The position numbers and the translations under genes are program-made. DNA of 64,000 nucleotides from Ralstonia insidiosa (GTDB lineage: Bacteria > Pseudomonadota > Gammaproteobacteria > Burkholderiales > Burkholderiaceae): the NCBI RefSeq assembly GCF_008801405.1, contig NZ_VZPV01000003.1:62001-126000 (forward strand), in the 5' to 3' direction. Below the pieces are notes generated by a model. That model saw nothing but the letters and a program-made list of their open reading frames with translations, searched no databases and had not been told where the DNA came from. Positions 1 through 8,762 of this stretch are shown piece after piece (the first letter of the stretch is position 1; every line of letters begins with the position of its first letter).

Positions 1-681
1 CTTGGCACGCACCGGGTTCCAGCCCTTGGCAGCCAGCGCCTTGCGTGCCTTGTCGATCGACATGCCATAGACGTTCGGCAGCTTGGCGCGGCCCTGGCAG
101 ACGGTGTCTTCGTCAGCCATCTTGGTCAGCCGCACCGTGCCGTCGGCGTCGACATGCAGGTCGCCCGCGGGCGCGGGAACGATGTCGCCATCCCACAGGC
201 GCACGGTGCCGCCCTCAAGCGGGACGAGGTTGCCGATGGCGGTGTCGTCTGCCGACTTGCCGTAGGCCAGCGCGATCAGCTTGTCATTGCTGAACACCGC
301 GATGTTGCCTTGCGTAGCGGCACAGGTGCCGCTGGTGCCGGCCTGCATCTGGCCCGCAAAGCTCACGGCGCGGTAGGGCCCCAGCGGCACGTCGGCCATG
401 ACGGCCCAGCCCTGCGCGGCCACCTGCTTGGCAGCGGCCGACTTCGGCTGGATGACCCGCTGCGGGCAATCCTCCCGGTCACTTGCGCTGCCGCCTGCTT
501 TGGGCAGCGCGGTGGTTGCCTTGACGAGGATGCCCTTCATCTCGGAAACCACGCGCGGTGCTGTGGCACTTGTTTGTGCGATGGCGGGCAACGATACCGC
601 GAGGCTTAGCGCCAGCACGGCTTGGCGCAGGGAAGTCTGTGCGGCGGGGGCTGCAAACGTAGGCATGGCGAGAGCGCGCAT
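1..681 (-). CDS. Secreted protein of unknown function with C-terminal PASTA-like segment, partial
   Basis: The reading frame is open from an ATG at 681 to the left window edge (227 codons), so the C-terminus is missing. The first 40 or so residues contain a hydrophobic stretch ending in an Ala-X-Ala-type site (LPAIAQT), which fits a Sec signal peptide, so the product should be periplasmic or secreted. A second Met six codons in is also possible. Near the visible end the protein reads LPNVYGMSIDKARKALAAKGW, the pattern of a PASTA-like repeat (proline-V-x-G-x-S/A-L/A-x-A). I do not recognise the family and assign no function. The upstream 200 bases hold no other gene. Confidence 0.55.
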   Translation of the reverse strand, partial: MRALAMPTFAAPAAQTSLRQAVLALSLAVSLPAIAQTSATAPRVVSEMKGILVKATTALPKAGGSASDREDCPQRVIQPKSAAAKQVAAQGWAVMADVPLGPYRAVSFAGQMQAGTSGTCAATQGNIAVFSNDKLIALAYGKSADDTAIGNLVPLEGGTVRLWDGDIVPAPAGDLHVDADGTVRLTKMADEDTVCQGRAKLPNVYGMSIDKARKALAAKGWNPVRAK

Positions 682-883
682 CAAGAGCGCGATGGAAGAC
701 GATTGGAGAGGACGCAGTCTCTGGCGAGCGTGGAAATCGCCAAACATTAAGAGACGGAAACAAGCCAGCGACGCAGCAAAGGTTGTTCTGATTGGCGTGC
801 CGCTGTTGACGCGACGGGACTATATAGGTCGGTATCTATTCCCGCAATCGCGCTACGTTGAAAGCGGCACGACGATACGTGCG

Positions 884-1333
884 CTACGTGAGCGATGCGG
901 CAGCGCCTTCCATCAGGTGCCGCAGCGCATGCACGGATTGCAGCCCCATGCTGGCGGTCAGCGCGCTGGTCAGGCGCTCGGCTATCTGTTGATCCAACAA
1001 CTCGCAAAGTGCGATGCCGGGCGCGCTGATCGACAACCGGACGCTGCGCCGATCCTCCGCGCCGCGCGTGACAGAAATCAGGCGGCGCAACTGAAGCAGA
1101 TGGGCCGCACGTGAGAGCCCGCCGATGTCCCGATGCAGCGTCACGGCGATTTCCGTCAGCGTGCCGGCGGCTGCGTAGCGCAAGTGGCAAAGCAGCAGCC
1201 ACTGCGCGATCGAGAGCCCCGTGCTGCCCAGCATCTCCGTCACGCGTTGCTGCAGCGTGCTGTGCAACCGATTGACCGAGACGAGCACATCCAGCAGCAC
1301 GGCCGAATCTGGCATGGGGGGGATCTGCAACAT
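884..1333 (-). CDS. MarR family transcriptional regulator
   Basis: This 149-residue protein has the MarR winged-helix layout: an N-terminal dimerisation helix, a recognition region around RDIGGLSRAAHLLQ and the wing with the D-R-R signature (GAEDRRSVRLSIS). MarR proteins usually repress adjacent efflux genes and let go when a phenolic or hydrophobic ligand binds. I chose the ATG at 1333 because GGAG lies seven bases upstream; an alternative TTG at 1363 would nearly abut the emrB stop. It is the last gene of the efflux operon, 26 bases after emrB. The family is clear; the ligand is unknown. Confidence 0.85.
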   Translation of the reverse strand: MLQIPPMPDSAVLLDVLVSVNRLHSTLQQRVTEMLGSTGLSIAQWLLLCHLRYAAAGTLTEIAVTLHRDIGGLSRAAHLLQLRRLISVTRGAEDRRSVRLSISAPGIALCELLDQQIAERLTSALTASMGLQSVHALRHLMEGAAASLT

Positions 1334-1359
1334 CGTTGGCTCCGTGAATGCATGGGCTT

Positions 1360-2913
1360 TCAATGCGCGGCCACCGCGCCACCGCCGGTGCCCTTGACGG
1401 GCTTGGCCAACCAGATGAGCGGCACGATCACCAAGAAGATCACGCCCGAGATCCAGAAGATGTCGTTTAGCCCGAGCATGGAGGCTTGTGCATCCAGGCC
1501 ACGCTCGAAGTAGGCGAGTGCCTCAGCCGGGCTGAAGCCGAACGCGGCGCGGATGCCGTCCAGCGCGGCGTTATAGGTTGGGTTGCTCGCGCTGCTTTGT
1601 TCGGCCAGTTGTGCGTGGTGCAGGATGGTGCGGTTGCTCCATGCCGTGGTGGCGAGCGATGTGCCCACCGCGCCGCAGAACACCCGCACGAAGTTCGACA
1701 GGCCGGCAGCAGCGGGAATCTTTTCCGGCGGGAGGCCCGACAGGATGATGGCTGTGAGCGGCACGAAGAACATTGCGGTGGGAATGCCCTGCAGCAGTGT
1801 CGGCAACACCAGCGACCACGTATCCACATTGGCGGTATAGCCCGAGCGCATGAAGAACACGCCCGCAAAGCCGGCAAAGGCGAGGGTTGCCAGCACGCGC
1901 ATGTCGGACTTCGGCAAGATGCGGCCCAGCACCGGCGTGAGCAGCACGGCAAAGATGCCCAGCGGCGCGGTGGCCAGCCCAGCGTTGACGGCCGGGTAGC
2001 CCAGCCATTGCTGCATCCATTGCGGCAGGATCACCAGGTTGGCGAAGAACACGGCATAGGCGACCGAGATGGCCACCGTGCCCGAGAGGAAGTTGCGGCG
2101 CGCAAACAGGCGCAGTTCGATGATGGGGTGCTGGTCCGTCAGTTCCCAGATCAGGAAGAACACAAACGCGATGAGCGCCACCACCGCCAGCCCGACAATG
2201 AACGGCGAGTTGAACCAGTCCAGGTCCTTGCCCTTGTCGAGCATGATCTGCAGCGCCGCCACCCAGGTGATGAGCGAAACCAGGCCGATCTTGTCGATGG
2301 GCAGCTTGCGCGTGGCCGATTCACGATCGCGGTAGAGGAACCACGTGACCGCCGCGGCAAACAGGCCGACGGGGATGTTGATGTAGAAGATCCACGACCA
2401 CGAGTAGCGGTCCGTAATCCAACCGCCCAGCAGCGGGCCGGCAATCGGGCCGACGGTGGCCGTCATGGCCCACAGCGCCAGTGCCGTGCCGCTCTTTTGT
2501 TTCGGGTACGAGCCCAGCAGGATGGCCTGCGACAGCGGCGTCATCGGGCCCGCCACCGCGCCCTGCAGAATGCGCGCAGCCAGCAGCACCGGCAGGTTGG
2601 GCGCCAAGCCGCACAGCCACGACGACAGCGCGAACAGCAGAATGGTCGCCACGAACAGGCGCACTTGCCCGATGCGTTGCGTCAGCCAACCCGTGAGCGG
2701 AATCGACACCGCATTGGCTGCCGCAAACAGCGTGATGACCCAGGTGCCTTCATCCACCGACACGCCCAGGTTGCCGGCAATGGTTGGGATCGCCACGTTG
2801 GCAATCGACGAATCCAGCACGTTCATGAACGTGGCCAGCGCCACGGCTAGGGAGCCGAGCGCCAGCTTGCCGCCGGTGAGCGGTGCGGGTTCGGTATTGG
2901 CTTGTGCATCCAT
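1360..2913 (-). CDS. emrB: DHA2-type MFS multidrug efflux permease, EmrB-like
   Basis: The 517-residue protein has about 14 predicted membrane segments, as in the DHA2/EmrB branch of the major facilitator superfamily. It would be the inner-membrane proton-drug antiporter of a tripartite pump. The early stretch NVLDSSIANVAIPTIAGNLG with W-V-I-T in the next helix and the motif C region (GPIAGPLLGGWITD) are typical of EmrB. The start at 2913 is preceded by GAGG. The emrA-like and nodT-like genes lie upstream on the same strand. A palindromic operator lies about 30 bases upstream of the start, so this gene may also have its own regulated entry point. The substrate cannot be told from sequence. 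Confidence 0.93.
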   Translation of the reverse strand: MDAQANTEPAPLTGGKLALGSLAVALATFMNVLDSSIANVAIPTIAGNLGVSVDEGTWVITLFAAANAVSIPLTGWLTQRIGQVRLFVATILLFALSSWLCGLAPNLPVLLAARILQGAVAGPMTPLSQAILLGSYPKQKSGTALALWAMTATVGPIAGPLLGGWITDRYSWSWIFYINIPVGLFAAAVTWFLYRDRESATRKLPIDKIGLVSLITWVAALQIMLDKGKDLDWFNSPFIVGLAVVALIAFVFFLIWELTDQHPIIELRLFARRNFLSGTVAISVAYAVFFANLVILPQWMQQWLGYPAVNAGLATAPLGIFAVLLTPVLGRILPKSDMRVLATLAFAGFAGVFFMRSGYTANVDTWSLVLPTLLQGIPTAMFFVPLTAIILSGLPPEKIPAAAGLSNFVRVFCGAVGTSLATTAWSNRTILHHAQLAEQSSASNPTYNAALDGIRAAFGFSPAEALAYFERGLDAQASMLGLNDIFWISGVIFLVIVPLIWLAKPVKGTGGGAVAAH

Positions 2914-2940
2914 GATGACCTCGCAGAGGCTGCGTCAATT

Positions 2941-2958
2941 TTTCTGACTTGTCAGATA
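2941..2958. promoter_or_regulatory. Palindromic operator between emrA and emrB
   Basis: The sequence TCTGACTTGTCAGA (2943-2956) is a perfect inverted repeat with six-base arms and a two-base spacer. Near-identical copies lie just before nodT (5753-5766) and upstream of the second marR gene (6264-6277). I infer that it is the binding site of one of the two MarR proteins of this locus. Confidence 0.6.
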
Positions 2959-2979
2959 GTTGGGGAAAAAAGGGGCGGC

Positions 2980-4242
2980 TTACATCTGCGGGGCCGTCGC
3001 ACGCGGTGCGTCTGCGCGGGCGAGCTGCGTTTGCGAACGGGCATCGAGGGTGCTGTTCTGCGCGATGATGCGGGCGATCTCGGCGTTGGCGTCTTCGCCA
3101 TACCGGCGGAACACATCGGTGCGCGTGGCCGTGTTGAGCGGCACTGCCGGCTGCGCACGCGGGATGCTGGCGGCACCGTGCGTGTCCACATCCACCTGCA
3201 TCGACAGGCCGATCTGCAGCGGGTGTTCGCGCAACTCTGCCGGGTCCAGCTGGATGCGCACCGGCAGGCGTTGCACGACCTTGATCCAGTTGCCGGTGGC
3301 GTTCTGCGCGGGCAGCGTGGCAAATGCGCCGCCCGTGCCGGCAGAGAAGCCCGCCACCTTGCCGTGATACGTGACCGAGTTGCCGTACATGTCTGCGCGC
3401 AGTTCAACAGGCTGGCCAACGCGGATGTGTTTCGTCTGCACCTCCTTGAAATTGGCGTCGACCCACACGCCGTCCAGCGGCACGATGGCCATCATCGGCG
3501 TGCCCGGGGCGACGCGCTGGCCGACCTGCACCGAGCGTCGCGCTACATAACCTGTGACCGGCGCGGGCAGCGTGTTGCGTGCGTTGGCGAGGTAAGCGTC
3601 GCGCAGCTTGGCGGCGGCGGCCTGCACGCTGGGGTGTTCGGCCACCGTGGTCTGGGCGGTCAGGGTGCGGTTGCTGGCGAGTTGCTGGCGCACGGTGTCC
3701 AGCGCGGCTTCAGCGGCGCGCACGGTGTCGCGCGCATGGGCGACGTCTTCGGCAGACACGGCACCCGCTTCGGCAACCGTGGTACGGCGGCGCAGGTCGT
3801 CACGTGCGCGTGCGAGATCCGCTTCACGCTGGGCGATGGTGGCGGCGTACACGGTGTTGTTGACGTAGAGGCTGCTCACTTGGCGCACCGTCTGCGCAAG
3901 CTGGGCGCGGGCATTGTCGAGCGCGACTTCCGCATCGGCCGGGTCCAGCGAGACGATTGGCTCGCCCGCCTTGACGATCTGCGTGTCGTCGGCATTGACG
4001 GCCACCACGGTGCCCGACACCTGCGGCGTGAGCTGGACGAGGTTGCCGTTGACGTAGGCATCGTCAGTATCTTCGTGGTACTGGGCCACGCTCAGGTAGT
4101 ACGCGCCATAGCCGGCAGCGGCCACGGTGGTGGCCAGGCCCAGCGCAATCAGCAGCACCTTGCGGCGGGTCTTCAGGCGGGTGGTCGGGGCGGCGTTGGC
4201 TTCGGCAACGGCCTGCGTTTCGTTCTGGATCGGGGCGTTCAT
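2980..4242 (-). CDS. emrA: HlyD-family periplasmic adaptor, EmrA-like
   Basis: This 420-residue protein is the membrane-fusion component that would join the EmrB-like permease to the outer-membrane channel. It has a short cytoplasmic tail, a single membrane anchor at about residues 30-55, a first lipoyl half-motif (VSGTVVAVNADDTQIVKAG), a central helical hairpin rich in Ala, Arg and Glu, the second lipoyl half (LPAPVTGYVARRSVQVGQ) and a beta-barrel region. The ATG at 4242 was chosen for its upstream AGGTG; the frame continues to a TTG at 4266. It sits 44 bases after the nodT-like gene and 66 bases before emrB. Confidence 0.92.
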   Translation of the reverse strand: MNAPIQNETQAVAEANAAPTTRLKTRRKVLLIALGLATTVAAAGYGAYYLSVAQYHEDTDDAYVNGNLVQLTPQVSGTVVAVNADDTQIVKAGEPIVSLDPADAEVALDNARAQLAQTVRQVSSLYVNNTVYAATIAQREADLARARDDLRRRTTVAEAGAVSAEDVAHARDTVRAAEAALDTVRQQLASNRTLTAQTTVAEHPSVQAAAAKLRDAYLANARNTLPAPVTGYVARRSVQVGQRVAPGTPMMAIVPLDGVWVDANFKEVQTKHIRVGQPVELRADMYGNSVTYHGKVAGFSAGTGGAFATLPAQNATGNWIKVVQRLPVRIQLDPAELREHPLQIGLSMQVDVDTHGAASIPRAQPAVPLNTATRTDVFRRYGEDANAEIARIIAQNSTLDARSQTQLARADAPRATAPQM

Positions 4243-4286
4243 TTGGGCACCTGTTTGGTCCGGCAATGTGGATGGGAGACGGTGGT

Positions 4287-5750
4287 TCAGCGGATTTGCG
4301 TGTTCTGCGGTGCTTCCTGGTAACCGCCGCCGAGAGCGGAGGCCAGCGCAATCTGGTGGTCACGGCGCGCCATGCGCAGGCTGGCGACCTGCTGGTCGGC
4401 CGTCAGCGCGTTGGCCTGCGCGTGCAACACGGTGAGCTGTGTGGTCAGTCCGCCCTTGTACTGCGCGAGTGCGAGTTGCAATGCGCGACGGGCGGCGTCC
4501 TGTGCGCGCACGCTGGCGGCCAGTTCGTTGTCCACTGAGCGGATTTCCGAGAGCTGTGTCGCCACGTCGGACAACGCGTTGACCAGCGTGTCGTTGTAGT
4601 GCGCGACGGCGTAGTCGAAGTCGGCATAGCGGCCCTTGAGCTGGGCACGCAGCGCGCCGCCGTCAAAGATCGGCAGGTGGATGGCGGGCCCCACGTTGGC
4701 GGTGCGGCTGGCTGCGGTCAGAAAGCGCCCGAAGCCGAAGGCGTCCAAGCCGATTGCGGCGGCAAGGTTGATGTCCGGATAGAAGTCGGCCTTGGCCACG
4801 GCAATGTCGTGCGTGCTGGCATCCACGCGCCAGCGGGCAGCCACGAGGTCCGGGCGGCGGGAGACGAGATCGGCGGGCAGGTTGTCCGGCAGCGCCACCG
4901 TGTCGCCCACGCCCAACGTGGGGCGGGTGATGGCCAGGCCGCGGTCTGGCCCTTTGCCCAGCAGCGCGCCGAGCTGGTAGCGCACGCGCTGCACGCTGCC
5001 GTCGAGCGAGGCGATGGTGGCTTCAGCACTGGCGACATCGGCTTCTGCGCCTTTCTTTTCCACATCGGTATCGAGGCCCATCGTCACGCGGCCTTGCGTG
5101 AGCCGCAGCACCTGCTGGCGCTGGGTGAGTTGGTCTGCAGCGATGTCGCGCAGTGCGTACAGGCGGGCCAGATCGTTGTACGCGCGGGCGATGGCGGTGG
5201 AGAGCGTGAGCTTGATCTGCTCGGTCTCGGCCTCGCTCGCACGCAGGGCCGAAACGGAAGACTTCAGCGCCTCGCGGTTTTTGCCCCACAGGTCCAGATC
5301 GTACGAGGCGCTGACTGCGGCCTTGTTCTCGGTTTGCCAGGCGCCCGCATACGGCGGCGGCACGAGGGCGGTTTCCGAGAAGCGCTGGCGGTTGATGCTG
5401 TAGCTGGCTGAGACCTGCGGCAGCGTGTTGGCGTTGGCGCCTTCGCTGGCGGCAGCTGCGGCGGCCACGCGGGCGCGAGCCATCTCCAGCGACGGGCTGC
5501 CTTGCAGGGCTTCGTCGATCAGCGTTTTGAGCTGCGCGTCGCCAAATTGGTCGTCCCAACCTGCGGCGGGCCAGCGGCCCTGTTCGGCCGGCAGGCTTTG
5601 CGTGGTGGCGAGGCCGTCAGGCTCAATCATCTGCCTGTCGCTATGCATGCCGGCGTAGTTGGCGCAGCCGGCCAGCACGGCCATGCACACGGCCGACAGC
5701 GCAATGGCAGGACGGCGGAGCAGGCGATCGGGTTTAGTTTGATTTTGCAT
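4287..5750 (-). CDS. Outer-membrane efflux lipoprotein, NodT/OprM family
   Basis: The 487-residue protein has a signal peptide ending in the lipobox LAGC, followed by two repeated outer-membrane efflux (TolC-like) domains rich in Ala, Gln and Arg heptads. It would form the exit duct of the pump. Family members are usually 460-510 residues, so it is full length. The bases just before the ATG at 5750 form the palindromic operator (5753-5766) rather than a classical ribosome binding site, so repressor binding and translation start overlap. It is the first structural gene after the second marR. Confidence 0.92.
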   Translation of the reverse strand: MQNQTKPDRLLRRPAIALSAVCMAVLAGCANYAGMHSDRQMIEPDGLATTQSLPAEQGRWPAAGWDDQFGDAQLKTLIDEALQGSPSLEMARARVAAAAAASEGANANTLPQVSASYSINRQRFSETALVPPPYAGAWQTENKAAVSASYDLDLWGKNREALKSSVSALRASEAETEQIKLTLSTAIARAYNDLARLYALRDIAADQLTQRQQVLRLTQGRVTMGLDTDVEKKGAEADVASAEATIASLDGSVQRVRYQLGALLGKGPDRGLAITRPTLGVGDTVALPDNLPADLVSRRPDLVAARWRVDASTHDIAVAKADFYPDINLAAAIGLDAFGFGRFLTAASRTANVGPAIHLPIFDGGALRAQLKGRYADFDYAVAHYNDTLVNALSDVATQLSEIRSVDNELAASVRAQDAARRALQLALAQYKGGLTTQLTVLHAQANALTADQQVASLRMARRDHQIALASALGGGYQEAPQNTQIR

Positions 5751-5752
5751 TT

Positions 5753-5766
5753 TCTGATTTGTCAGA
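5753..5766. promoter_or_regulatory. Palindromic operator at the nodT start codon
   Basis: TCTGATTTGTCAGA differs at one arm base from the perfect palindrome upstream of emrB. It ends two bases before the nodT ATG, so a bound MarR protein would block the transcript start or leader directly. Confidence 0.55.
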
Positions 5767-5795
5767 TAAATGGATAAAAAAATGAGCCGTAAGAC

Positions 5796-6230
5796 TCACT
5801 CCGCAAATTTCTTCAGCAAGCGCAGGAATTCCTGAAACTCGGCGGGGGAGAAGCGTTGCAGCCGGTGGTTCAACACCTCGGCGGCAATGTCGGGCACCTG
5901 GTTGGCGATGTCTGCGCCCTTGGCCGTCAGCTCCAGGTTGACCACACGGCGGTCTTCCAGGCTGCGGCTGCGGACCAGCAGGCCTTTGAGCTCGAGCTTG
6001 TCGAGCGTGCGTGTCATCAAGCCGGTATCTATGCCGAGCAGCTTGGAGAGCTCGTACGGCGTATTGGCAATATCGCGCGCCACCGACAACAGAATGCCCA
6101 TCTGCTGGCTCGTGATGTCCAGCGGGCTCAGTGCGTCGTCCAGCTCCATCCCGGTCAGGTTGCGGGCCCGGGTGATGTAGAACCCCACGCTTTGCAAGAG
6201 TTGGAAGTTGTCGCGGTTGTAGTGCTTCAT
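5796..6230 (-). CDS. MarR family regulator, probable repressor of the efflux operon
   Basis: This 144-residue protein has the complete MarR fold: YELSKLLGIDTGLMTRTLDKLELKG is the helix-turn-helix and SLEDRRVVNLELT the wing with the D-R-R signature. It is transcribed ahead of nodT, emrA and emrB on the same strand, 45 bases from nodT. An operator-like sequence lies upstream of its start (6264-6287), which suggests autoregulation. It differs clearly from the MarR protein at the end of the operon, so the two probably sense different signals. Confidence 0.88.
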   Translation of the reverse strand: MKHYNRDNFQLLQSVGFYITRARNLTGMELDDALSPLDITSQQMGILLSVARDIANTPYELSKLLGIDTGLMTRTLDKLELKGLLVRSRSLEDRRVVNLELTAKGADIANQVPDIAAEVLNHRLQRFSPAEFQEFLRLLKKFAE

Positions 6231-6263
6231 GGCCTGCTCGTTGCGTTGTTGGACTGCACAGTA

Positions 6264-6287
6264 TTTGACAAGTCAGATTTTGTCAAA
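6264..6287. promoter_or_regulatory. Double operator upstream of marR
   Basis: TTTGACAAGTCAGA is the reverse complement of the operator form TCTGACTTGTCAAA, and it runs straight into a second half-site TTTTGTCAAA. The outer arms TTTGAC and GTCAAA also pair with each other. It lies about 35-55 bases before the marR start at 6230, where a promoter is expected. Confidence 0.55.
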
Positions 6288-6319
6288 GAAGAATTGTAAC
6301 AACGCAGGAGATGGGGTGG

Positions 6320-6682
6320 CTAAGCCTCTACAGCCTCTGGCAGTGCGTCCGGCACTTCGCGCTCCCGGTACGACTGCCCCCAGTCGCGCAGGCTGATCAG
6401 CACCGGTGCAAGCGACTCCCCAAGCGGGGTCAGCGCATATTCGACCTTGGGCGGCACCTGCGGATAAACGTGCCGCACGATGATGCCGTCGGTTTCCAGC
6501 TCACGCAGTTGCAGCGTCAGCATGCGCTGTGTGGCGTTGGGAATCAGCCGCGTCAGTTCCATGAAGCGCTTCGTGCCGTCCAGCAGATGAAACAGGATGA
6601 CGGGCTTCCACAGGCCGCCGATCACGGAAAGCGTGACCTCGACCGCGCAGCCGCTCTTGATGCCTTGAGGTTTGCGACGCAT
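6320..6682 (-). CDS. HxlR family transcriptional regulator
   Basis: The 120-residue product has the HxlR signature: a Cys near the N-terminus (GCAVEVTLSVIGGLWKPVIL), then the F-x-E-L-x-x-x-I-P-x-x-x-x-x-M-L helix-turn-helix and the wing PPKVEYALTPLGESL. Some family members use the N-terminal Cys to sense electrophiles or aldehydes. The ATG at 6682 starts the family-conserved region; the frame extends upstream but the extra residues are not HxlR-like. It is divergent from an alcohol-dehydrogenase-like gene at 6828, which is its likely target. Confidence 0.88.
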   Translation of the reverse strand: MRRKPQGIKSGCAVEVTLSVIGGLWKPVILFHLLDGTKRFMELTRLIPNATQRMLTLQLRELETDGIIVRHVYPQVPPKVEYALTPLGESLAPVLISLRDWGQSYREREVPDALPEAVEA

Positions 6683-6827
6683 TCGGTTTGTACCTACAAA
6701 ATTGATAGTACTGGCGATAATTGTACGTTCTTGCGGCAATCGATGTGTAGCTCGACAATCTCCCCTGTCGCTGCGTTGCCGTGTACGGCTGCGGCGCTGT
6801 CTCGATCTCTCCCAAGGAACCGTTTCA
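6683..6827. promoter_or_regulatory. Divergent control region between hxlR and the dehydrogenase gene
   Basis: These 145 bases separate two divergent genes. The part next to hxlR is AT-rich and contains TTTGTACCTACAAAATTGATAG (6688-6709 region) with an imperfect GTAC-centred repeat that could be the HxlR site. I see no clear RNA gene here. Confidence 0.4.
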
Positions 6828-7835
6828 ATGAAAGCCATCACCTTGCGCCAGCCCGGCGGATTGGATCAACTTCAACGGGTCGAACTTGCCGACCCCGGCG
6901 CGCCCGGCCCTGGCGAAATCCGCGTACGCATTCACGCGAGCTCTCTGAATTTTCATGACCTTGGCGTTGTGACCGGCCGTTTGCCCAGCGCGGATGGCCG
7001 CATCCCGATGTCCGATGGCGCCGGCGTTGTCGAGGCCATCGGCGAGGGCGTCAGTGAATTCGCAGTGGGTGATGCCGTTGTGTCGACCTTCTTCCCGACC
7101 TGGCTGGACGGCGGCCCGACGCTGTCGGACTTCAAGACCGTGCCGGGCGATGGCGTTGACGGCTACGCACGCGAATGCGTCGTCCACCCTGCACACTGGT
7201 TCACGCACGCACCACGCGGCTACAGCCACGAAGAAGCGGCAACGCTCACCACGGCAGGCCTGACCGCATGGCGCGCGCTCGTGGTCGACAGGCAATTGAA
7301 GGCCGGTGACACCGTGCTTGTGCTCGGCACCGGCGGCGTATCGATCTTCGCGCTGCAGTTCGCCAAGCGGATGGGCGCAACGGTCATCGCAACGTCGTCG
7401 TCCGACGAGAAGCTGGAACGCGTTCGCGCACTTGGCGCAGATCACACCATCAACTACCGCCGCGACACGGATTGGGCTGCCAAGGTGCTGGAGTACACGA
7501 ACGGGCGGGGCGTCGATCAGGTGATCGAGGTCGGCGGGGCGGACACGCTGACGCAATCCATCCGTGCATGCCGCACTGGCGGCCATATTGCATTGATCGG
7601 CGTGCTGGCGGGCGTTGTCGGGCAGGTGCCCACCGTTGAGCTGATGCTGCGCCACCAGACGCTGCAAGGGTTGATTGTCGGCAGCCGCAGCCAACAGCGC
7701 GACATGGTGCGCGCGATCGAGGCAACGGGTATCAAGCCGGTGATTGACCGCACGTTCGCGCTGGAGGACATTGCCGAGGCGTTTGCCCATCAGGCGGCGG
7801 GTAAGCATTTCGGTAAGCTTTGCCTGTCGATCTGA
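6828..7835 (+). CDS. Medium-chain dehydrogenase, zinc-free alcohol dehydrogenase/quinone oxidoreductase type
   Basis: This 335-residue protein has the GroES-like N-domain and a Rossmann NAD(P) domain with GTGGVSIFALQFAKRMGA at about residues 164-181. The usual zinc-ligand segment GHE is replaced by SDGAG, so it is most like the zinc-free MDR branch that reduces aldehydes, enones or quinones with NADPH. The start is the ATG at 6828 with AAGGA upstream. Position next to a divergent HxlR regulator fits an inducible detoxification enzyme. The substrate is unknown. Confidence 0.85.
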   Translation: MKAITLRQPGGLDQLQRVELADPGAPGPGEIRVRIHASSLNFHDLGVVTGRLPSADGRIPMSDGAGVVEAIGEGVSEFAVGDAVVSTFFPTWLDGGPTLSDFKTVPGDGVDGYARECVVHPAHWFTHAPRGYSHEEAATLTTAGLTAWRALVVDRQLKAGDTVLVLGTGGVSIFALQFAKRMGATVIATSSSDEKLERVRALGADHTINYRRDTDWAAKVLEYTNGRGVDQVIEVGGADTLTQSIRACRTGGHIALIGVLAGVVGQVPTVELMLRHQTLQGLIVGSRSQQRDMVRAIEATGIKPVIDRTFALEDIAEAFAHQAAGKHFGKLCLSI

Positions 7836-7991
7836 TATCTGACGGCAGTGCCCAACTCGGCGGTTTGTGCCGGGCTGGGCAATTGGATGGTGTGCGTGGT
7901 TCGATTGCTTGCAGGCACTCGCGCAAAGGCGGGTGATGTCAGACCTTGTGGCCGTGCATTTGATGGCCGCGTTTTTCGAGTGCTCAACGCC

Positions 7992-8567
7992 ATGCCCCAC
8001 ACCCAACCCATTCCCATCTATACGATTCCCGCACTGTTCACGTTGCGCGGCATGCTGCATAAGTTCTGGGCAAGCGAACTGGGTGGCAAGCGCCTGCCGC
8101 TTGCGTTCTGGACCATCGAAGACAACGACCTGTTCTTCGACGCGTTGCAGTATCTGCCGGTGTGCGTGCTATCCAGTGGCGGTCGGAGCGGGCATGGCCA
8201 CACCGACGACGAACTGCGGTCTCTCCCCATCGGTTTCCAACATGCTGTCGCGCTCTTTGACCTGGAGGACGGCTTCGCCAATGAGGGCTACACAGCGATC
8301 CCCAACCTTGGGGAGGCGCGCGTGCAGGAGATCGCCAACATCTACCGGCACATCGGCATGGCATCACGGGCAGCGGTGCTGGAGCGCGTCCTGGCTGCCA
8401 GCATGCGCGATCCCTCTGACGAGGATGCAATGTCCGAGGCTGTGGATGGGGGTCTGCCCGATCTGATTGATACGGAACACGAGGCGAATCAGGTCATGGC
8501 CTATTTCCGCGCGGAAAGCCAAGCCTGGAGCCTGCCGCCAGAGCTTGATCAATCTGAATGGCAATAG
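7992..8567 (+). CDS. Conserved hypothetical protein
   Basis: The 191-residue product begins MPHTQPIPIYTIPALF and is soluble, with many acidic residues and no signal peptide or membrane span. The middle (FFDALQYLPVCVLSSGGRSG, then IANIYRHIGM and AAVLERVLAASM) faintly resembles DUF4375/DMP19-type proteins, but I cannot confirm it. The frame starts further upstream, but the first residues there look non-coding. It lies between the dehydrogenase and a serine hydrolase with no clear link to either. Confidence 0.6.
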   Translation: MPHTQPIPIYTIPALFTLRGMLHKFWASELGGKRLPLAFWTIEDNDLFFDALQYLPVCVLSSGGRSGHGHTDDELRSLPIGFQHAVALFDLEDGFANEGYTAIPNLGEARVQEIANIYRHIGMASRAAVLERVLAASMRDPSDEDAMSEAVDGGLPDLIDTEHEANQVMAYFRAESQAWSLPPELDQSEWQ

Positions 8568-8762
8568 CGCATTCCGGGGGTGCAAGCGCATCGAGCGCCG
8601 CGGGTAATGTCATCATGGCGGCGTGTGGCGAAGCCGGGCATGCCTGCGCTCCACCACACAGCCATCGGGCCGGTACGCGCGGTCAGCAACACCACGCACC
8701 GGCATGCCATTGTCAGCCTGCGCCAGCGGCGCAGTTGTGAATACAAGGTACAAGGGGAAAGC

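Noticed and set aside
1486..2850. 454-codon frame antisense to emrB
   Set aside because: It is a GC-rich shadow: extremely rich in Arg, Gln and His and exactly opposite a full EmrB gene.
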